Of a stretch of DNA of 64,000 bases, positions 43,731-55,215 are shown piece after piece. Each line of letters begins with the position of its first letter. Positions within the stretch are counted from its first letter, which is position 1. Source of the DNA: Bubalus kerabau (Eukaryota > Chordata > Mammalia > Artiodactyla > Bovidae). Made by a program: the position numbers and the translations under genes. The stretch lies in the NCBI RefSeq assembly GCF_029407905.1, contig NC_073627.1, positions 159,035,697-159,099,696 on the forward strand. Reading direction: 5' to 3'. Below the pieces are notes generated by a model. It was given only the letters and a program-made list of their open reading frames with translations, was not told the origin of the DNA and searched no databases.

Positions 43731-44478
43731 GGTGTAAGTTCTGGATTTTCCTCACTGAGAAGCTGCTGTTAGAATTCTTCCTTTGAGTTAATTGTTTCCT
43801 GGAGAGCTGGGGGATAGAAGTACACTGTATATTATCTATCTAGTGCTAGAAGCTTCAGGGGACAGGACATGGATTTGGGTCTGGGACAGCTCTATGAGGA
43901 CTTTCCTGACCTGTTTCCATGTTTTACTTCAAGCTACCTCATTATGATCTATTACTCACTTTGAACTTTCTGTTGGTCAGGCTCCAGACTAGACCATTTG
44001 TCCAGCCTCCTATTCTGTGCTACTATCACCTCAGACACAAGGCTTTTTTTGTTTGTTTGTTTCGCAGAGATGCTATGTGTACTCTGCAGTCTTCTATCAT
44101 CCTTTCTTTCAAATGCTGTTGGAGCCACAGAAAGAAAATAGAGTCCATGTGCATTTTATCTGCTTCTAGAGCATGACATTGGCTTTATATGCATGATACC
44201 AGTTAGCATTTCCTCTAAGATGGTAGCATTTACATTTAAATGACAACTTTCCCTGATTCCTGTGGTAAACTGTTTTTTTTTTTTTTCCATTTCTATTTCA
44301 TAGTTGAGTTAAGTGGTGATCTGAGAGGGAATGCTGAACTCATATACATCTTCTCCTAAATGTTTCACCAGTGTACACAATATTCATATATTGCTGTTCA
44401 GTGGCAGTAACTGAAAAAATAAAATCCTTAGTTTTGACATGAGATCTTTACTTATTATGTGACTGTATGTCAACAATT
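43731..44478. other. unassigned non-coding sequence
   Basis: No recognised repeat or exon. An 85-codon frame at 43919-44176 shows no domain. Confidence 0.4.
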
Positions 44479-44724
44479 AATAGGCTCATGAAAGAAAGTG
44501 AGGTCACTCAGTCATGTCCGACTCTCTGCGACCCCGTGGACTGTAGACTACTAGGCTTCTTCCCTCCATGGGATTCTCCAGGCAAGAGTACTGGAGTGGG
44601 TTGCCATTTCCTTCTCCAGGGGATCTTCCTGACCCAGGGATCAAACCCAGGTCTCCCGCATTGCAGGCAGATGCTTTAACCTCTGAGCCACCCTCATAGC
44701 TCAGTTGGTAGAGAATAGGCTCAT
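44479..44724 (-). mobile_element. Bov-tA SINE, antisense, with 11-bp TSD
   Basis: The inverted Bov-A unit ('cagtcatgtccgactctctg') is followed by the inverted tRNA head ('gacccagggatcaaacccag', 'gcattgcaggcagatgcttt'). A perfect direct repeat AATAGGCTCAT lies at 44479-44489 and 44714-44724. Confidence 0.95.
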
Positions 44725-45244
44725 TGCTAAGTGCAAAAGGGCAGTGTGACTTTCAGTAGATCACTTACCTTTTCTTTTACTCAGATTTCTTATTCATCAG
44801 CTGAAAGTTTTGATAAGTTCACTGAAGTTGTAGGACAATGTATAAGTCTGTATGTTGCTAAATATGTGTACAACTGTATAAAGCCACCATCTGTCCCAGA
44901 ATCCTTCCTGTTAGAAAAAGCCTGTTTTTTTTTTTCTTTTGCTTTGGAAAGCTAATATGACCTTGATCCTCAACCCATTTAGTTCACTCATAAACTTGTG
45001 GTTGAACATTGTGGAAGCTTTTCACTACAAAGAATAATACATTGTCCTTGAGGACCTCAGACTGAGGGAGAAGGCATGCAGGTTACAAGACCCATTATAA
45101 TTCAGCATGAAAAATGCCACAGCAGATGAACAAATCATTAAGGGAGATTGTATTTTCTTGTCCCACAAATACGTCCAGTACAGATGAGGTAATTACATAT
45201 TGAGATTATAAACTAAAAGATTGTATTTAAACATAGACTTAGCA
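44725..45244. other. unassigned non-coding sequence
   Basis: No family recognised, short frames only. Confidence 0.4.
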
Positions 45245-45430
45245 ACAGAAAGAAAGGTATTTGCATCACTGGTCCATCATTAAGTGGCATTGGCAAAGTC
45301 AGTCTAATTCTAAGCCTCCGTTTCCTTAAAAAAAATTTTTTTTTTTGGAAAAAAATAAATGTAGTTAATGTCTACTTAGCAGACTATTGTAAAGATGATA
45401 TGTGAAACATTTCTGGCAGAGAGTAGCAGT
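45245..45430 (+). mobile_element. MIR SINE
   Basis: 'ggcattggcaaagtcagtct', 'ctaagcctccgtttccttaa' and 'agcagactattgtaaagatg' match the MIR core to 3' end. An A/T run at 45327-45356 sits in the middle. Confidence 0.55.
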
Positions 45431-45454
45431 AGTCTTCAAGATTTTGACTCTTGT

Positions 45455-45800
45455 TTACTTACTTATTCAGTTGATATTTGAGTGTCCACTAGGTGCTGGA
45501 ATTAGACAGGGGAATAAAACACACATGTCCTTCTCCTGGGGCTTACATTACATAGAAAGAATCAGACAATATACAAATAAGCAAATAACTAATGCAAATA
45601 ATGTGATGTGAGCCCTGTAGTAAATAAAGAAGATTATGTGAGAGAAAGTAAAATGGTGGGCAGGATGGGGCAGGTGACTTTGGATAGGTTAGCCCAGGGG
45701 AAGTCTCTCAAAGGACATGGAATTTAAGCAAATATTGAAGAGAAGAATGAACAATCCATTGGCGGGTAAGAAGAAAGGAAGATCATTCTAGGTATTGAAC
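45455..45800 (-). mobile_element. L2 LINE 3' end, antisense
   Basis: 'attcagttgatatttgagtg', 'ggtgctggaattagacaggg', 'cctggggcttacattacata' and 'atacaaataagcaaataact' are in clear inverted L2 order, continuing to 'aggaagatcattctaggtat'. Confidence 0.75.
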
Positions 45801-46102
45801 AGAAATTTCCTTTTCTTCCTATTCTTCCTCTCTCTCCTTTCTCTTGTTCTTTATCGTCTTCTCTATAAAGGGGATCACAATTAATATCCGAGGACTTTTC
45901 ATTGCTGGGCTTTTTTGTTATGAGTAACAGACTGAAAGACCAAGTTTTTTCATTTTTGAAAAGTAAATTTAATTGAGTATACAGGCATTCTTTAGAAGTC
46001 TACTACTGAGATAAATTTGAAAAAAAAAAAAAAAAATGGTATCCTAGATTGATTCTGAGTAAAGACACACTTGGTCTATGGTAGAGTTTCCCAATCATTT
46101 TT
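45801..46102. other. unassigned non-coding sequence
   Basis: No recognised element. An A-run lies at 46020-46036. Confidence 0.35.
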
Positions 46103-46369
46103 ATTATTTACTCTTTAAACATCATATTTTATAAGGCATTGTGTTAGTCATTCAGTCATGTTAGACTATTTGCAACCCCATGGACTGTGCGCCCCCTGAC
46201 TCCTCCGCCTCAAGCTTCTTTGTCCATGGAATTCTCCAGCTAAGAATATTGAAGTGGGTAGCCATTCCCTTCTCCAGGGGATCTTTCTGACCCAGGGATC
46301 AAACCCAGGTATCCTGTGTTGCAGGAAGATTCTTTACCATCTGAGCCACCAGGGAAGCCCATTATTTAC
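46103..46369 (-). mobile_element. Bov-tA SINE, antisense
   Basis: The inverted SINE covers about 46141-46360 ('gttagtcattcagtcatgtt' to 'ctgagccaccagggaagccc'). ATTATTTAC occurs at 46103-46111 and 46361-46369 as a probable TSD. About 30 bases of A/T-rich sequence lie between the left repeat and the SINE and may be its tail. Confidence 0.88.
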
Positions 46370-46799
46370 CCCCAATTCCATTTTTAAGTGATAATGAGCC
46401 TATTTTTTATTAATAAAAACAATCAATGCAATCAGTTTCTGATTAAACTGTATCCATAATTAAGGGCATTTCAATTGAAGGCAAGATTTTAGTTTTCCTC
46501 TGTGTTATTGAGGGTAAGTACATAGCTTCATAAAACTTGTGTTATGTGAAAAATAGCTCAGAGACATTTTTAGCAGCCAGGAGTCTTGAGGTAAGTCTCA
46601 CTAATTCTGGCAAATTGGAGTTCTAGTGTTAGACATCTAGAATTAAAATACTCTTATTATTGGCTTTTAATCTTTCCTCAAGATGATTTATGTATATAAT
46701 TTTGAATGATTCTTTTACTCTGTTTATCAATTATTCATATAGACATGTGACTTTGGATATATTGGGTCTAGTTTGGCATGTGCCCTAAGGCAGATCCTA
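46370..46799. other. unassigned non-coding sequence
   Basis: A+T-rich, no family recognised. Confidence 0.35.
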
Positions 46800-46905
46800 T
46801 ACCACTGATATAAATCCATCTTCCTTTCCCACTAGGTTGTATATTCTTGATGGCACAAATCATTTTTATTTTTCTTATCACTATGTGCCAAAAACAAATA
46901 CATAG
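46800..46905 (+). mobile_element. L2 LINE 3' fragment
   Basis: 'cccactaggttgtatattct' followed by 'tgatggcacaaatcattttt' and 'tatcactatgtgccaaaaac' matches the L2 3' end. Confidence 0.5.
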
Positions 46906-47408
46906 TTCAAAATGTATATGATTCCAGAAAGTATGTTACTTATCAGCTTCTGGCCTGGGTCCTTTGTGATAAACTTGAGTCTACACTGGAGGTCTTCTGC
47001 CTGGGACCACATTCTTTTAAAATTTTATTTTCTGATGAATACTTTCAAGCACCGTAATGTAAAACAGGTCAAATTGCATGCACTATACTCAATTTATCTT
47101 GATGTTTTTCATCACTTTCAGTTTAAGTCTAGCTTTACTTGACCTTCAGTGAAACATTTACTATGTGAGTATTTTAATATTTAATATTTTATCTTTTAGT
47201 TTTTTCATTTGTGTTACATTTCATTGACAGTTTATGGGGAAATGAAAAGGTCAAAACAATGGAACAACCTGGTAAATGGCAGGTGGCTTCAATAAGAAGC
47301 TTCTTTGCCATATCAGCACCTTAGAAAATCTTTTGAACTTCTCAGTGTAAGCATGGGTCCTTTAGACTAACCCAATCAAATGACTGTACTCTGGGAAAGT
47401 CAGACAAA
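46906..47408. other. unassigned non-coding sequence
   Basis: No repeat recognised. A 76-codon frame at 46912-47142 has no domain. Confidence 0.35.
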
Positions 47409-47526
47409 TGCACCCCACTCCAGTACTCTTGAAGAATCCCATGGACGGAGGAGCCTGGTGGGCTACAGTCCACGGGGTCACAAAGAGTCAGACACGACTG
47501 AACAACTTCACTTTCACTTTCACTAG
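47409..47526 (+). mobile_element. Bov-A monomer (partial Bov-A2)
   Basis: A single Bov-A unit, 'gcaccccactccagtactct' to 'cagacacgactgaacaactt', is followed by the (TTTCAC)n linker. The second unit is missing. Confidence 0.8.
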
Positions 47527-48144
47527 ATCCCTTAACTGATTTCTACTTAATCAAATTTCTAGATTAACCCATCCTATCCATTCCATCTGCAAAATTTACT
47601 GATGGATGCCCCAGGTATACCTACAGTTGGCTGAGTGCTTACTACTACTGCTCCCACTATTTGAGTTGTTTGCTGATCAATATAAAGTTGTGTGTGTTCA
47701 TAATTCTATTTATTCCAGTCATTTTTTAGTGTAATTCTGTAATATAATTATATATTGTATTAACTGATGATATACAAATGCACAAGGAAAATTGTAGATT
47801 CTATTAAAATCAATTTATTGTGGTAATGGTGTATCATGGGTATATGTACATGTTCAGGCTTATCAAACTGTATACATCAAATGTTTTGTATACTAGGTAA
47901 ATCTTCAGAAAGCATAAGAATATTTAAAAGTTTTTAGAAATCAAAAAGCTTGGAAAAATTCAATAAAGTCAGCTCCTTAAAAACTTAGGTGTGAACAATA
48001 CAGCTGTAAAATATTGGGAAGATTGTACAAATCTAGAAAACTTTTTCTTAAATTGTTTCAAAAGTATCTTTAAATTCTGCACTCACCTTAAGGATGTAGA
48101 AATTTTAGATGACACATTATTCGTGCAACTTAGTAAAAAAATGG
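47527..48144. other. unassigned A+T-rich sequence
   Basis: No element recognised with confidence. It may include more of the old L1 that is clear from 48145. Confidence 0.35.
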
Positions 48145-49770
48145 GATTATAACTTCACCATTGGGCCAAACAAACAGTTAATACAACAAAATAAAACTTT
48201 GATCCTGAAATTATAAAACACAGAGAAAAGCCTTCAAACACTGAGCTTGGCAATATTTTTTTGGATATGACATAAAAAGCACAAACAAAATACATATTAT
48301 GTGTGACTACATCAAATTAAAAAGTCTTTGCATAACAAAATAAACAATTAAATGAAATGAAAGGTAACCTTTAGAATGAAAGAAAACATTTGTAAGTCAT
48401 GTATCTGATAAGATATTAATATAAAAATACATAAAAACTTATACAACTCAATAGTAAAACAGGCAAACAAAAAAACAACATGATTAAAAAATTTGCAGAG
48501 ACTGAATAGATATTTTCTCAAAGAGGACATGAAAAGGGCCAATAGGCACATGAAAAGGAGCTTGACTTGACTAATCATGCTGCTGCTGCTGCTAAGTCGC
48601 TTCAGTTGTATTCAACTCTGTGCAACCCCATAGACGGCAGCCCACCAGGCTCCCCCGTCCCTGGGATTCTCCAGGCAAGAAGACTGGAGTGGGTTGCCAT
48701 TTCCTTCTCCAATGCATGAAAGTGAAAAGTGAAAAGTGAAAGTGAAGTTGCTCAGTCATGTCTGACTCTTTGCAACCCCATGGACTGCAGCCTACCAGGC
48801 TCCTCCACCCATGGGATTTTCTAGGCAAGAGTACTGGAGTGGGGCGCCACTGCTTTCTCCATGACTAATCATGAGGGAAATGCAAATCAAAACCACAGTG
48901 AGATATCACCTCACATCTGTTAGAATGACTGTCATCAAAAAGACAATAGATAACAAATGCTGGTAAGGATGGAAACAAATGGGAACCCTGTGCACTGTTG
49001 GTGGATATACAAATTGGTACAGCCACTATGAAGACAGTATGGAGGTTCTTCAAAATATTAAAATAGAGTGAACCTGTGATCCAACAATCTCATTTCTGGA
49101 TATATATCCAAAAGAATTGAAATCAGGATTTAAGAGATATCTGCACTTCTATGTTCATTGCAGCATTATTCACAGTAGCCAAGACATGGAAGAAACCTAA
49201 GTGTTCATCAACAGATGACAGTTAAAGAAAATGTGGTATATACATGATTCAGTCTTGAAAAAAATAAAAAACCCTTCCATATGCAACTGAACCTTGAGGA
49301 CATTATGCTAAGTGAGATAACCAGACACAGGATAAATACTACACAAAACTACTTTTATGAGGAATCTAAAATAGTCAAACTCAGAAGCAGAATGTATCAT
49401 GGCGGTTGCAGGGCCTGGGGGGGGGGGGGGTTGGGAAACAGGGAAGTATAAGTCAAATGGTACAAAGTTTTGGTTATGCAACAATAAGTTCTAGAGATCT
49501 AATGTACACTATAGCACCTATAGTTAACAATACTGTATTGCACAGAAAAACATTTGCTAAGAGGGTAGGTCTCATGCTATATTTTTTAAATAAGCCAAAA
49601 CCAACCAAACAAAAAGAATGACTAAGGAGTGAGAAGGAAGTTTTGGAGGTGATACCTATCCCTTGATTGTGGTCAGGTTTCAGAGGTGTATAAATAGATC
49701 TCTAAACTTATCAAGTTGTACACATTAAATATGTCCAATTTCTTATATATCAACTATACCTAAATAAAGA
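48145..49770 (+). mobile_element. L1M LINE 3' end (ORF2 C-terminus and 3' UTR), split by Bov-A2
   Basis: 'aagcacaaacaaaatacata' and 'gactacatcaaattaaaaag' begin the ORF2 C-terminal region. It resumes after the SINE with 'gggaaatgcaaatcaaaacc', 'gggaaccctgtgcactgttg' and 'catggaagaaacctaagtgt'. The 3' UTR holds a run of 14 G (49417-49430) and ends with 'caactatacctaaataaaga'. The coding frame is fully decayed. Confidence 0.85.
48568..48873 (-). mobile_element. Bov-A2 SINE, antisense, inside L1M, with 12-bp TSD
   Basis: The inverted (CTG)n tail and two inverted Bov-A units cover 48580-48861. A perfect 12-bp direct repeat TGACTAATCATG lies at 48568-48579 and 48862-48873, inside L1M sequence that rejoins cleanly. 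Confidence 0.95.
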
Positions 49771-49984
49771 TGTTTGAAAATTGAATTAGGTGCATTCTTT
49801 GTGTTTATTGTACTACAGAAATAGACTACTTTTTAAAGGCTATCTTTAGCTTTAAGCAAGGATGTTATAAAACATTTGTGGCAAATCTTTAAATATACAA
49901 GTATTTTCTTTAGATTATTTCAATAAATAAATACAATTCATTTGTTTTTGTAAAAGGGCTCAGTTTTGGATTGAGAAAATTTAT

Positions 49985-50057
49985 GCAGGCATGTTAAGTT
50001 GCTTCAGTCGTATTCACCTCCTTTCGACCTTATGTACTGCAGCCATCAGACTCCTCA
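49985..50057 (-). mobile_element. Bov-tA fragment, antisense
   Basis: 'gcatgttaagttgcttcagt' followed by 'cgaccttatgtactgcagcc' and 'atcagactcctcattct' is a diverged, truncated inverted Bov-A unit. Confidence 0.6.
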
Positions 50058-50079
50058 TTCTAATTTTTGTTTGGCTACA

Positions 50080-50240
50080 GACTTATTGCCATGATCTGGG
50101 AGAAATCTAGATTCCCTAAACTTCATTCATTCACTGAATACTCTTTTTAGTGATTACTGTGCATACCAGATCTTGTCCTGGGCATATCAGACACGTTTTT
50201 TTCATGTGTAAAATGTGGAGACATAATTAGGATGTATTCA
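50080..50240 (-). mobile_element. L2 LINE 3' fragment, antisense (probable)
   Basis: 'cttcattcattcactgaata' with 'tgattactgtgcataccaga' and 'cttgtcctgggcatatcaga' follows inverted L2 order. 'catgtgtaaaatgtggagac' after it could be a MIR scrap. Confidence 0.45.
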
Positions 50241-50584
50241 AGGAGCCATTCAGCTTTAAAATGATGAATCTTGGGTAAAATTCACCCTTTTTCTTCACAA
50301 GGATTAAAGAAGCAGCTTGGATTTTCTCTGGAGAGCTGAATTGCAATCAAATATTTGAGAAAAGATGTGAAAGAAAGTAATAACTCCCTTAGAATTGCTA
50401 AAGGTCCTCTGATGATTGTAATGGAAAATGAGTCAAATGGCGTTTGGAGCTTGAGGGAGAAGTTTAGTGGAGAAGGTGTACCCTAGGGCTCTCTCTTACA
50501 CGGAACAATAACAAATTGCTAAGAGTCGTCACAGCAACAAGAGCAGTGGCAGCTGCAGCTGCGGCACATTCTGAATACACAGTA
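50241..50584. other. unassigned non-coding sequence
   Basis: No recognised repeat. A 121-codon minus frame (50464-50829) spans this stretch and the (AC)n run, where it encodes a Cys-Val run. It is a microsatellite artefact. Confidence 0.4.
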
Positions 50585-50668
50585 CCTGGAGAAGTGGATT
50601 CAGAATGAGTGAAACCCCACACACACTCACACCCACCCTGGAGAAGTGGAATCAGAATGAGTGAAGCA

Positions 50669-50705
<37 letters not shown>
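50585..50705. repeat. 52-bp tandem duplication followed by (AC)n
   Basis: CCTGGAGAAGTGGATTCAGA at 50585 recurs with one change at 50637, a period of 52 bases. The second unit runs into (AC)n at about 50673-50705, and the first carries a short AC-rich stretch at the same place. The duplication therefore copied the microsatellite seed too. Confidence 0.8.
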
Positions 50706-50707
<2 letters not shown>

Positions 50708-50836
50708 ATAGAGTGGGCAAGCAAGCCTAATATGACCATTCTATGTGGAAGATGCCCAGGCCTCCTAGAGATCCCCTCCCCATGTGTGGTGGGCCTATTT
50801 GTCAGTTGTATTAACGTCTCCACGTGCACTTTTCAG

Positions 50837-51050
50837 GTGTGCTAAGTCCCTTCAGTTGTGTCCAACTCTTTGCGACCCTATGGACTGTAGCCCACCAGGC
50901 TCCTTTGTCCATGGGATTATCCAGGCAAGAATATTGGAGTCAGTTGCCGTTTCCTTCTCCAAGGGAACTTCCTGACACAGAATTCACACTCAGGTCTTTT
51001 ATGTCTCCTGTATTGGCAGGCTGGTTCTTGACCACTAGCACCAGCATGAC
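50837..51050 (-). mobile_element. Bov-tA SINE, antisense
   Basis: 'gtgctaagtcccttcagttg', 'ccatgggattatccaggcaa' and 'ggaacttcctgacacagaat' through 'cttgaccactagcaccagca' cover the Bov-A unit and a diverged head. The flanking CACTTT words are too short to call a TSD. Confidence 0.85.
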
Positions 51051-51662
51051 ACTTTCCAAGACTTAAGTGAATATATCTGTACAGTAAGCTGCTATTTAGG
51101 AACATGCCATAGTGGTCACAGAACCTACTGCTCCTCATCTGATGGTGACCCCAGAGATATTCTTATATTCTGAGTCTGTGTTTTTCCAGAAGGTATTTTA
51201 ATGAGCACTGTGATGAGTAGTAATCAGTTAAATCAAGTTAAATCATTTAAATCCTTAGAAAACTAGCCAATCTGATCACATGGATGACAGCCTTGTCTAA
51301 CTCAATGAAGCTATGCCATGCTGTGTGGGGCCACCCAAGATTTTGGGGGGTGGGTCATGGTGGAGAGGTCTGACAGAATGTGGTCCACTGGAGAAGGGAA
51401 TGGCAAACCACTTCAGTATTCTTGCCTTGAGAACCCCATGAACAGTATGAAAAAGGCAAAAAGATAGGACACTGAAAGATGAACTCCCCAGGTTGGTAGG
51501 TACGCAATATGATACTGGAGATCAGTGGAGAAATAACTTCAGAAAGAATGAAGGGATGGAGCCAAAGCAAAAACAACACCCAGCTGTGGATGTGACTGGT
51601 GATAGAAGCAAGGTCCGATGCTGTAAGAGCAATATTGCATAGGAACCTGGAATGTCAGGTCC

Positions 51663-52349
51663 ATGAATCAAGGCAAACTGAAAGTGGTCAAACAGGAGAT
51701 GGCAAGAGTGAATGTCAACATTCTAGGAATCAGCGAATTAAAATGGACTGGAATGGGTGAATTTAACTCAGATGACCATTTTATCTACTACTGTGAGCAA
51801 AAATCCCTTAGAAGAAATGGAGTAGCCATCATAGTCAACAAAAGACTCTGAAATTCAGTACTTGGATGCAATCTCAAAAATGACAGAATGATCTCTGTTC
51901 GTTTCCAAGGCAAACCATTCAATATCATGGTAATCCAAGTTATGCCCCGACCAGACTTCAACGCTGAAGAAGCTGAAGTTGATCAGATCTATGAAACCTA
52001 CAAGACCTTCTAGAACTAACACCCCCAAAAGATGTCCTTTTCATTACAGGGGACTGGAATGCAAACACCTGGAGTAACAGGCAAATTTGACCTTGGAGTA
52101 CAGAATGAAGCAGGGCAAAGGCTAACAGAGTTTTGCCAAGAGAATGCACTGGTCATAGCAAACATCTTCTTTCAACAACACAAGAGAAGACTCCACACAT
52201 AGACATCACCAGATGGTCAACATCGAAATCAGATTGCTTATATTCTTTGAAGCCAAAGAGGGAGAAGCTCCATACAATCAGCAAAAACAAGACTGGGAGC
52301 CGACTGTGGCTCAGATCGTGAACTCCTTATTGCCAAATTCAGACTTAAA
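51663..52349 (+). pseudogene. BovB endonuclease domain, broken
   Basis: The APE-type endonuclease region opens with 'MNQGKLKVVKQEMARVNVN' and has 'ILGISELKWTGMGEF', where the Glu of the catalytic LxxSELKW block is retained. A stop at 51849-51851 (TGA) cuts it after 62 codons. Further on, a frame change near 51935-51960 and a deletion of about 17 bases near 52062-52070 disrupt it. The region ends around the SDH-like 'ggctcagatcgtgaactcct', where the His codon of the triad appears changed (CAT to CGT). It cannot be active. Confidence 0.75.
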
Positions 52350-53817
52350 TTGAAGAAAGTGGGGAAAACCACTACACCATTCAGGTATGACCTAAATCAA
52401 ATCCCTTACGATTATATAGTGGAAGTGACAAATAGATTTAAGGAACTAGATCTGATAGACAGAGTGCCTGAGGAACTATGGGCAGATGTTCATGACATTG
52501 TACAGGAGACAGGGATCAAGACCATCCCCAGGAAAAAGAAATGCAAAAAAGCAAAATGGCTGTCTGAGGAAGCCTTACAAGCTGTGAAAAGAAGAGATGC
52601 TAAAAGCAAAGGAGAAAAGAAAAGATATACCCATTTGAATGCAGAGTTCCAAGGAATAGCAAGGAGAGATAAGAAAGCCTTTCTCAGCAGTCAGTGCAAA
52701 GAAATAGAGGAAAGCAATAGAATGGGAAAGACTAGAGATGTCTTTAATAAAATTAGAGATACCAAGGGAACATTTCATGCAAAGATGGGCTCAATAAAAG
52801 ACAGAAATTGTTTGGACCTAACAGGAGCAGAAGATATTAAGAAGAGATGGCAAGAACACACAGAAGAACCGTACAAAAAGGATATTCATGACCCTGTTAA
52901 TTATGATGGTGTGATCACTCAATAGGGCCAGACATCCTGGTATGCGAGGTCAAGTGGGCCTTAGAAAGCATCACTATGAACAAAGCTAATGGAAGTGATG
53001 GAATTCCTGTTGAGCTATTTCAAATTGTGAAATATGATGCTGTGAAAGTGCTACACTCAATATGCCAGCAAATCTGGAAAACTCAGCAGTGGCCACAGGA
53101 CTGGAAAAGGTCTGTTTTCATTCCAATCCCAAAGAAAGACAATGGCAAAAAACGCTCAAACTACCGCACGATGGCACTCATCTCACACACTAGTAAAATA
53201 ATGCTCAAAATTCTCCACGCCAGGTTTCAGCAATACGTGAACTGTGAACTTCCAGATGTTCAAGCTGGTTTTAGAAAAGGGAGAGGAACCAGAGATCAAA
53301 TGGCCAACATCCGCTGCATCATCAAAAAAGCAAGAGAGTTCCAGAAAACATCTATTTTTGTTTTATTGACTGTGTTAAAGCCTTTGACTGTGTGGATCAC
53401 AATAAACTGTGGAACATTCTGGAAGAGATGGGAATACCAGACCTCCTGACCTGCCTCTTGAGAAACCTGTATGCAGGTCAGGAAGCAACAGTTAGAACTG
53501 GACATGGAACAACAGACTGGTTCCAAATAGGAAAAGGAGTACGTCAAAGCTGTATATTGTCACCCTGCTTATTTAACTTATATGCAGAGTACATCATGAG
53601 AAACTCTGGGCTGGAGGAAGCACAAGCTGGAATCCAGATTTCTCGGAGAAATATCAATAACCTCAGATATGCAGATGACACCACCCTTATGGCAGAAAGT
53701 GAAGAGGAACTGAAGAGCCTCTTGATGAAAGTGGAAGAGGAGAGTGAAAAAGTTGGCTTAAAGCTCAACATTCAGAAAAGTAAGATCATGGCATCTGGTC
53801 CCATCACTTCATGGTAG
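52350..53817 (+). pseudogene. BovB reverse transcriptase domain, broken
   Basis: Three open pieces in changing phases cover the RT: 52350-52925 (linker and fingers), 52976-53449 and 53392-53817 (palm). A stop at 52923 (TAG) and a 1-base change near 53346-53360 break continuity. The catalytic YADD is intact at 53668-53679 ('LRYADDTTLMAES'). The end at 53815 (TAG) comes before the C-terminal region. BovB RT normally copies its own RNA and is thought to copy Bov-tA/Bov-A2 RNA through the shared 3' end. Confidence 0.85.
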
Positions 53818-54456
53818 ATAAAGGTGAAACAGTGGAAACAGTGAGAGACTTTATTTTGGGGGCCTCCAAAATCACTGCAGATGGTAATCGCAGCCATGAA
53901 ATTAAATGACTCTTACTCCTTGGAAGGAAAGTTATGACCAACCTAGATAGCATATTAAAAACAGAGAGATTACTTAGCCAACAAAGGTCCATCTAGTCAA
54001 TGCTATGGTTTTTCCAGTAGTCATATATGGATGTGAGAGTTGGACTATAAAGCAAACTGAGTGCAGAAGAATTATGCTTTTGAACTGTGTTGTTTGAGAA
54101 GACTCTTGAGAGGCCCTTGAACTGCAAGGAGATCCAAGCAGTCCATCCTAAAGAAACTCAATCCTGGGTGTTCATTGAAAGGTGTGATGTTAAAGCTGAA
54201 ACTCCAATATTTTGGCCACCTGATGTGAAGAGCTGACTCATTTGAAAAGACCTTGATTCTGGGAAAGATTGAGGGCAGGAGGAGAAGGGGACCACAGAGG
54301 ACGAGATGGTTGGATGCCATCACCGTCTCAATGGTCATGGGTTTGGGTAGACTCCAGAAGTTGGTGATGGACAGGGACTCCTGGTGTGCTGTGGTTCATG
54401 GGGTTACAAAGAGTTGGACATGACTGAGCAACTGAACTGAGCTGAACTGAATCCTT

Positions 54457-54689
54457 TGCTGTTTTTTTCACTGAACAGCAATCCTGGTGCTGGCTACTGG
54501 CTCACACTTTACAAAGATGGGGAGAGATCATTCAAGGATGGAAAGATCCAGTGTCTGATTTCAGTAGATGCTGCCCATGTGCAGCTCAGTAAGTGTTCAA
54601 ATTCCTGGGTGAGGACCCACCTCAGACTCAAACTAGCAATAGAAGGATTATAGTCAGGGGGACCTTATATATGAGATACTGCCAAAAAT
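54457..54689. other. unassigned non-coding sequence
   Basis: Host flank right of the BovB; 'cagcaatcctggtgctggct' is not assigned to a family. Confidence 0.3.
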
Positions 54690-54945
54690 TTGAATTATAA
54701 TTTGACCTGAAAGATGCAAAAGAGATAGTTATATCAAAGCAAGATTATCCTAGGCAGAGGGAATGGCATACTCCAAGGTCCTGTGATGGGTACATACTTG
54801 GATGGACAAAGGACAGAAAGATGGCCAGTGTGGGTAGAGTTAGTGGATATGGAAGAGATGCTGCAAAATAAAATCATGGAAGCCTGGATGACTCTGTTAG
54901 GTGTGGAGATGGAGTTTTAAAATGGAAGGGAAGGTGCTAGATTGA
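54690..54945 (-). mobile_element. L2 LINE, antisense
   Basis: 'ttatcctaggcagagggaat', 'ggcatactccaaggtcctgt' and 'agatggccagtgtgggtaga' follow the inverted L2 internal 3' order. Non-coding. Confidence 0.55.
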
Positions 54946-54992
54946 TTGTAAGTGTGAGCAAAAGAGAGAGAGAAATGCTAGTACCTTTGTTA

Positions 54993-55215
54993 TTGGGCTT
55001 TCTAGGTGGCTCAGTGGTAAAGAGCCCACCTGCAGTGCAGGAAATGGGTGTTCCATCCATGAATCCAGAAGATCCCCTAGAAAAGGAAATGGCTACCATC
55101 CCAGTATTCTTTCTGAGAGAATCCCATGGACAGAGGAGGCTGGGAGGCTACAGTCTGTGGGGTTGCAGAAGAGTCAGACATGACTTAGCAAGTAAACAAC
55201 ACCAACAAACAACAA
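54993..55215 (+). mobile_element. Bov-tA SINE
   Basis: 'tgggctttctaggtggctca', 'aaagagcccacctgcagtgc' and the Bov-A unit through 'gacttagcaagtaaacaaca'. The internal 'caacccactcc' block is changed to 'taccatcccag', and the tail is (CAA)n-like. Confidence 0.85.

Larger units (their letters stand above)
51250..54456 (+). mobile_element. nearly full-length BovB LINE
   Basis: The element spans about 51257-54449 (3.2 kb), close to the full BovB length. It begins 'agccaatctgatcacatgga' and ends in the (CTGAA)n-like tail. AATCCTT at 51250-51256 and 54450-54456 is a probable short TSD. It is the most complete BovB in the window, but its coding region is broken in many places. Subregions are given separately. 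Confidence 0.93.

Noticed and set aside
50464..50829. 121-codon minus frame with a Cys-Val run
   Set aside because: The run is the translated (AC)n microsatellite, and the rest shows no domain.
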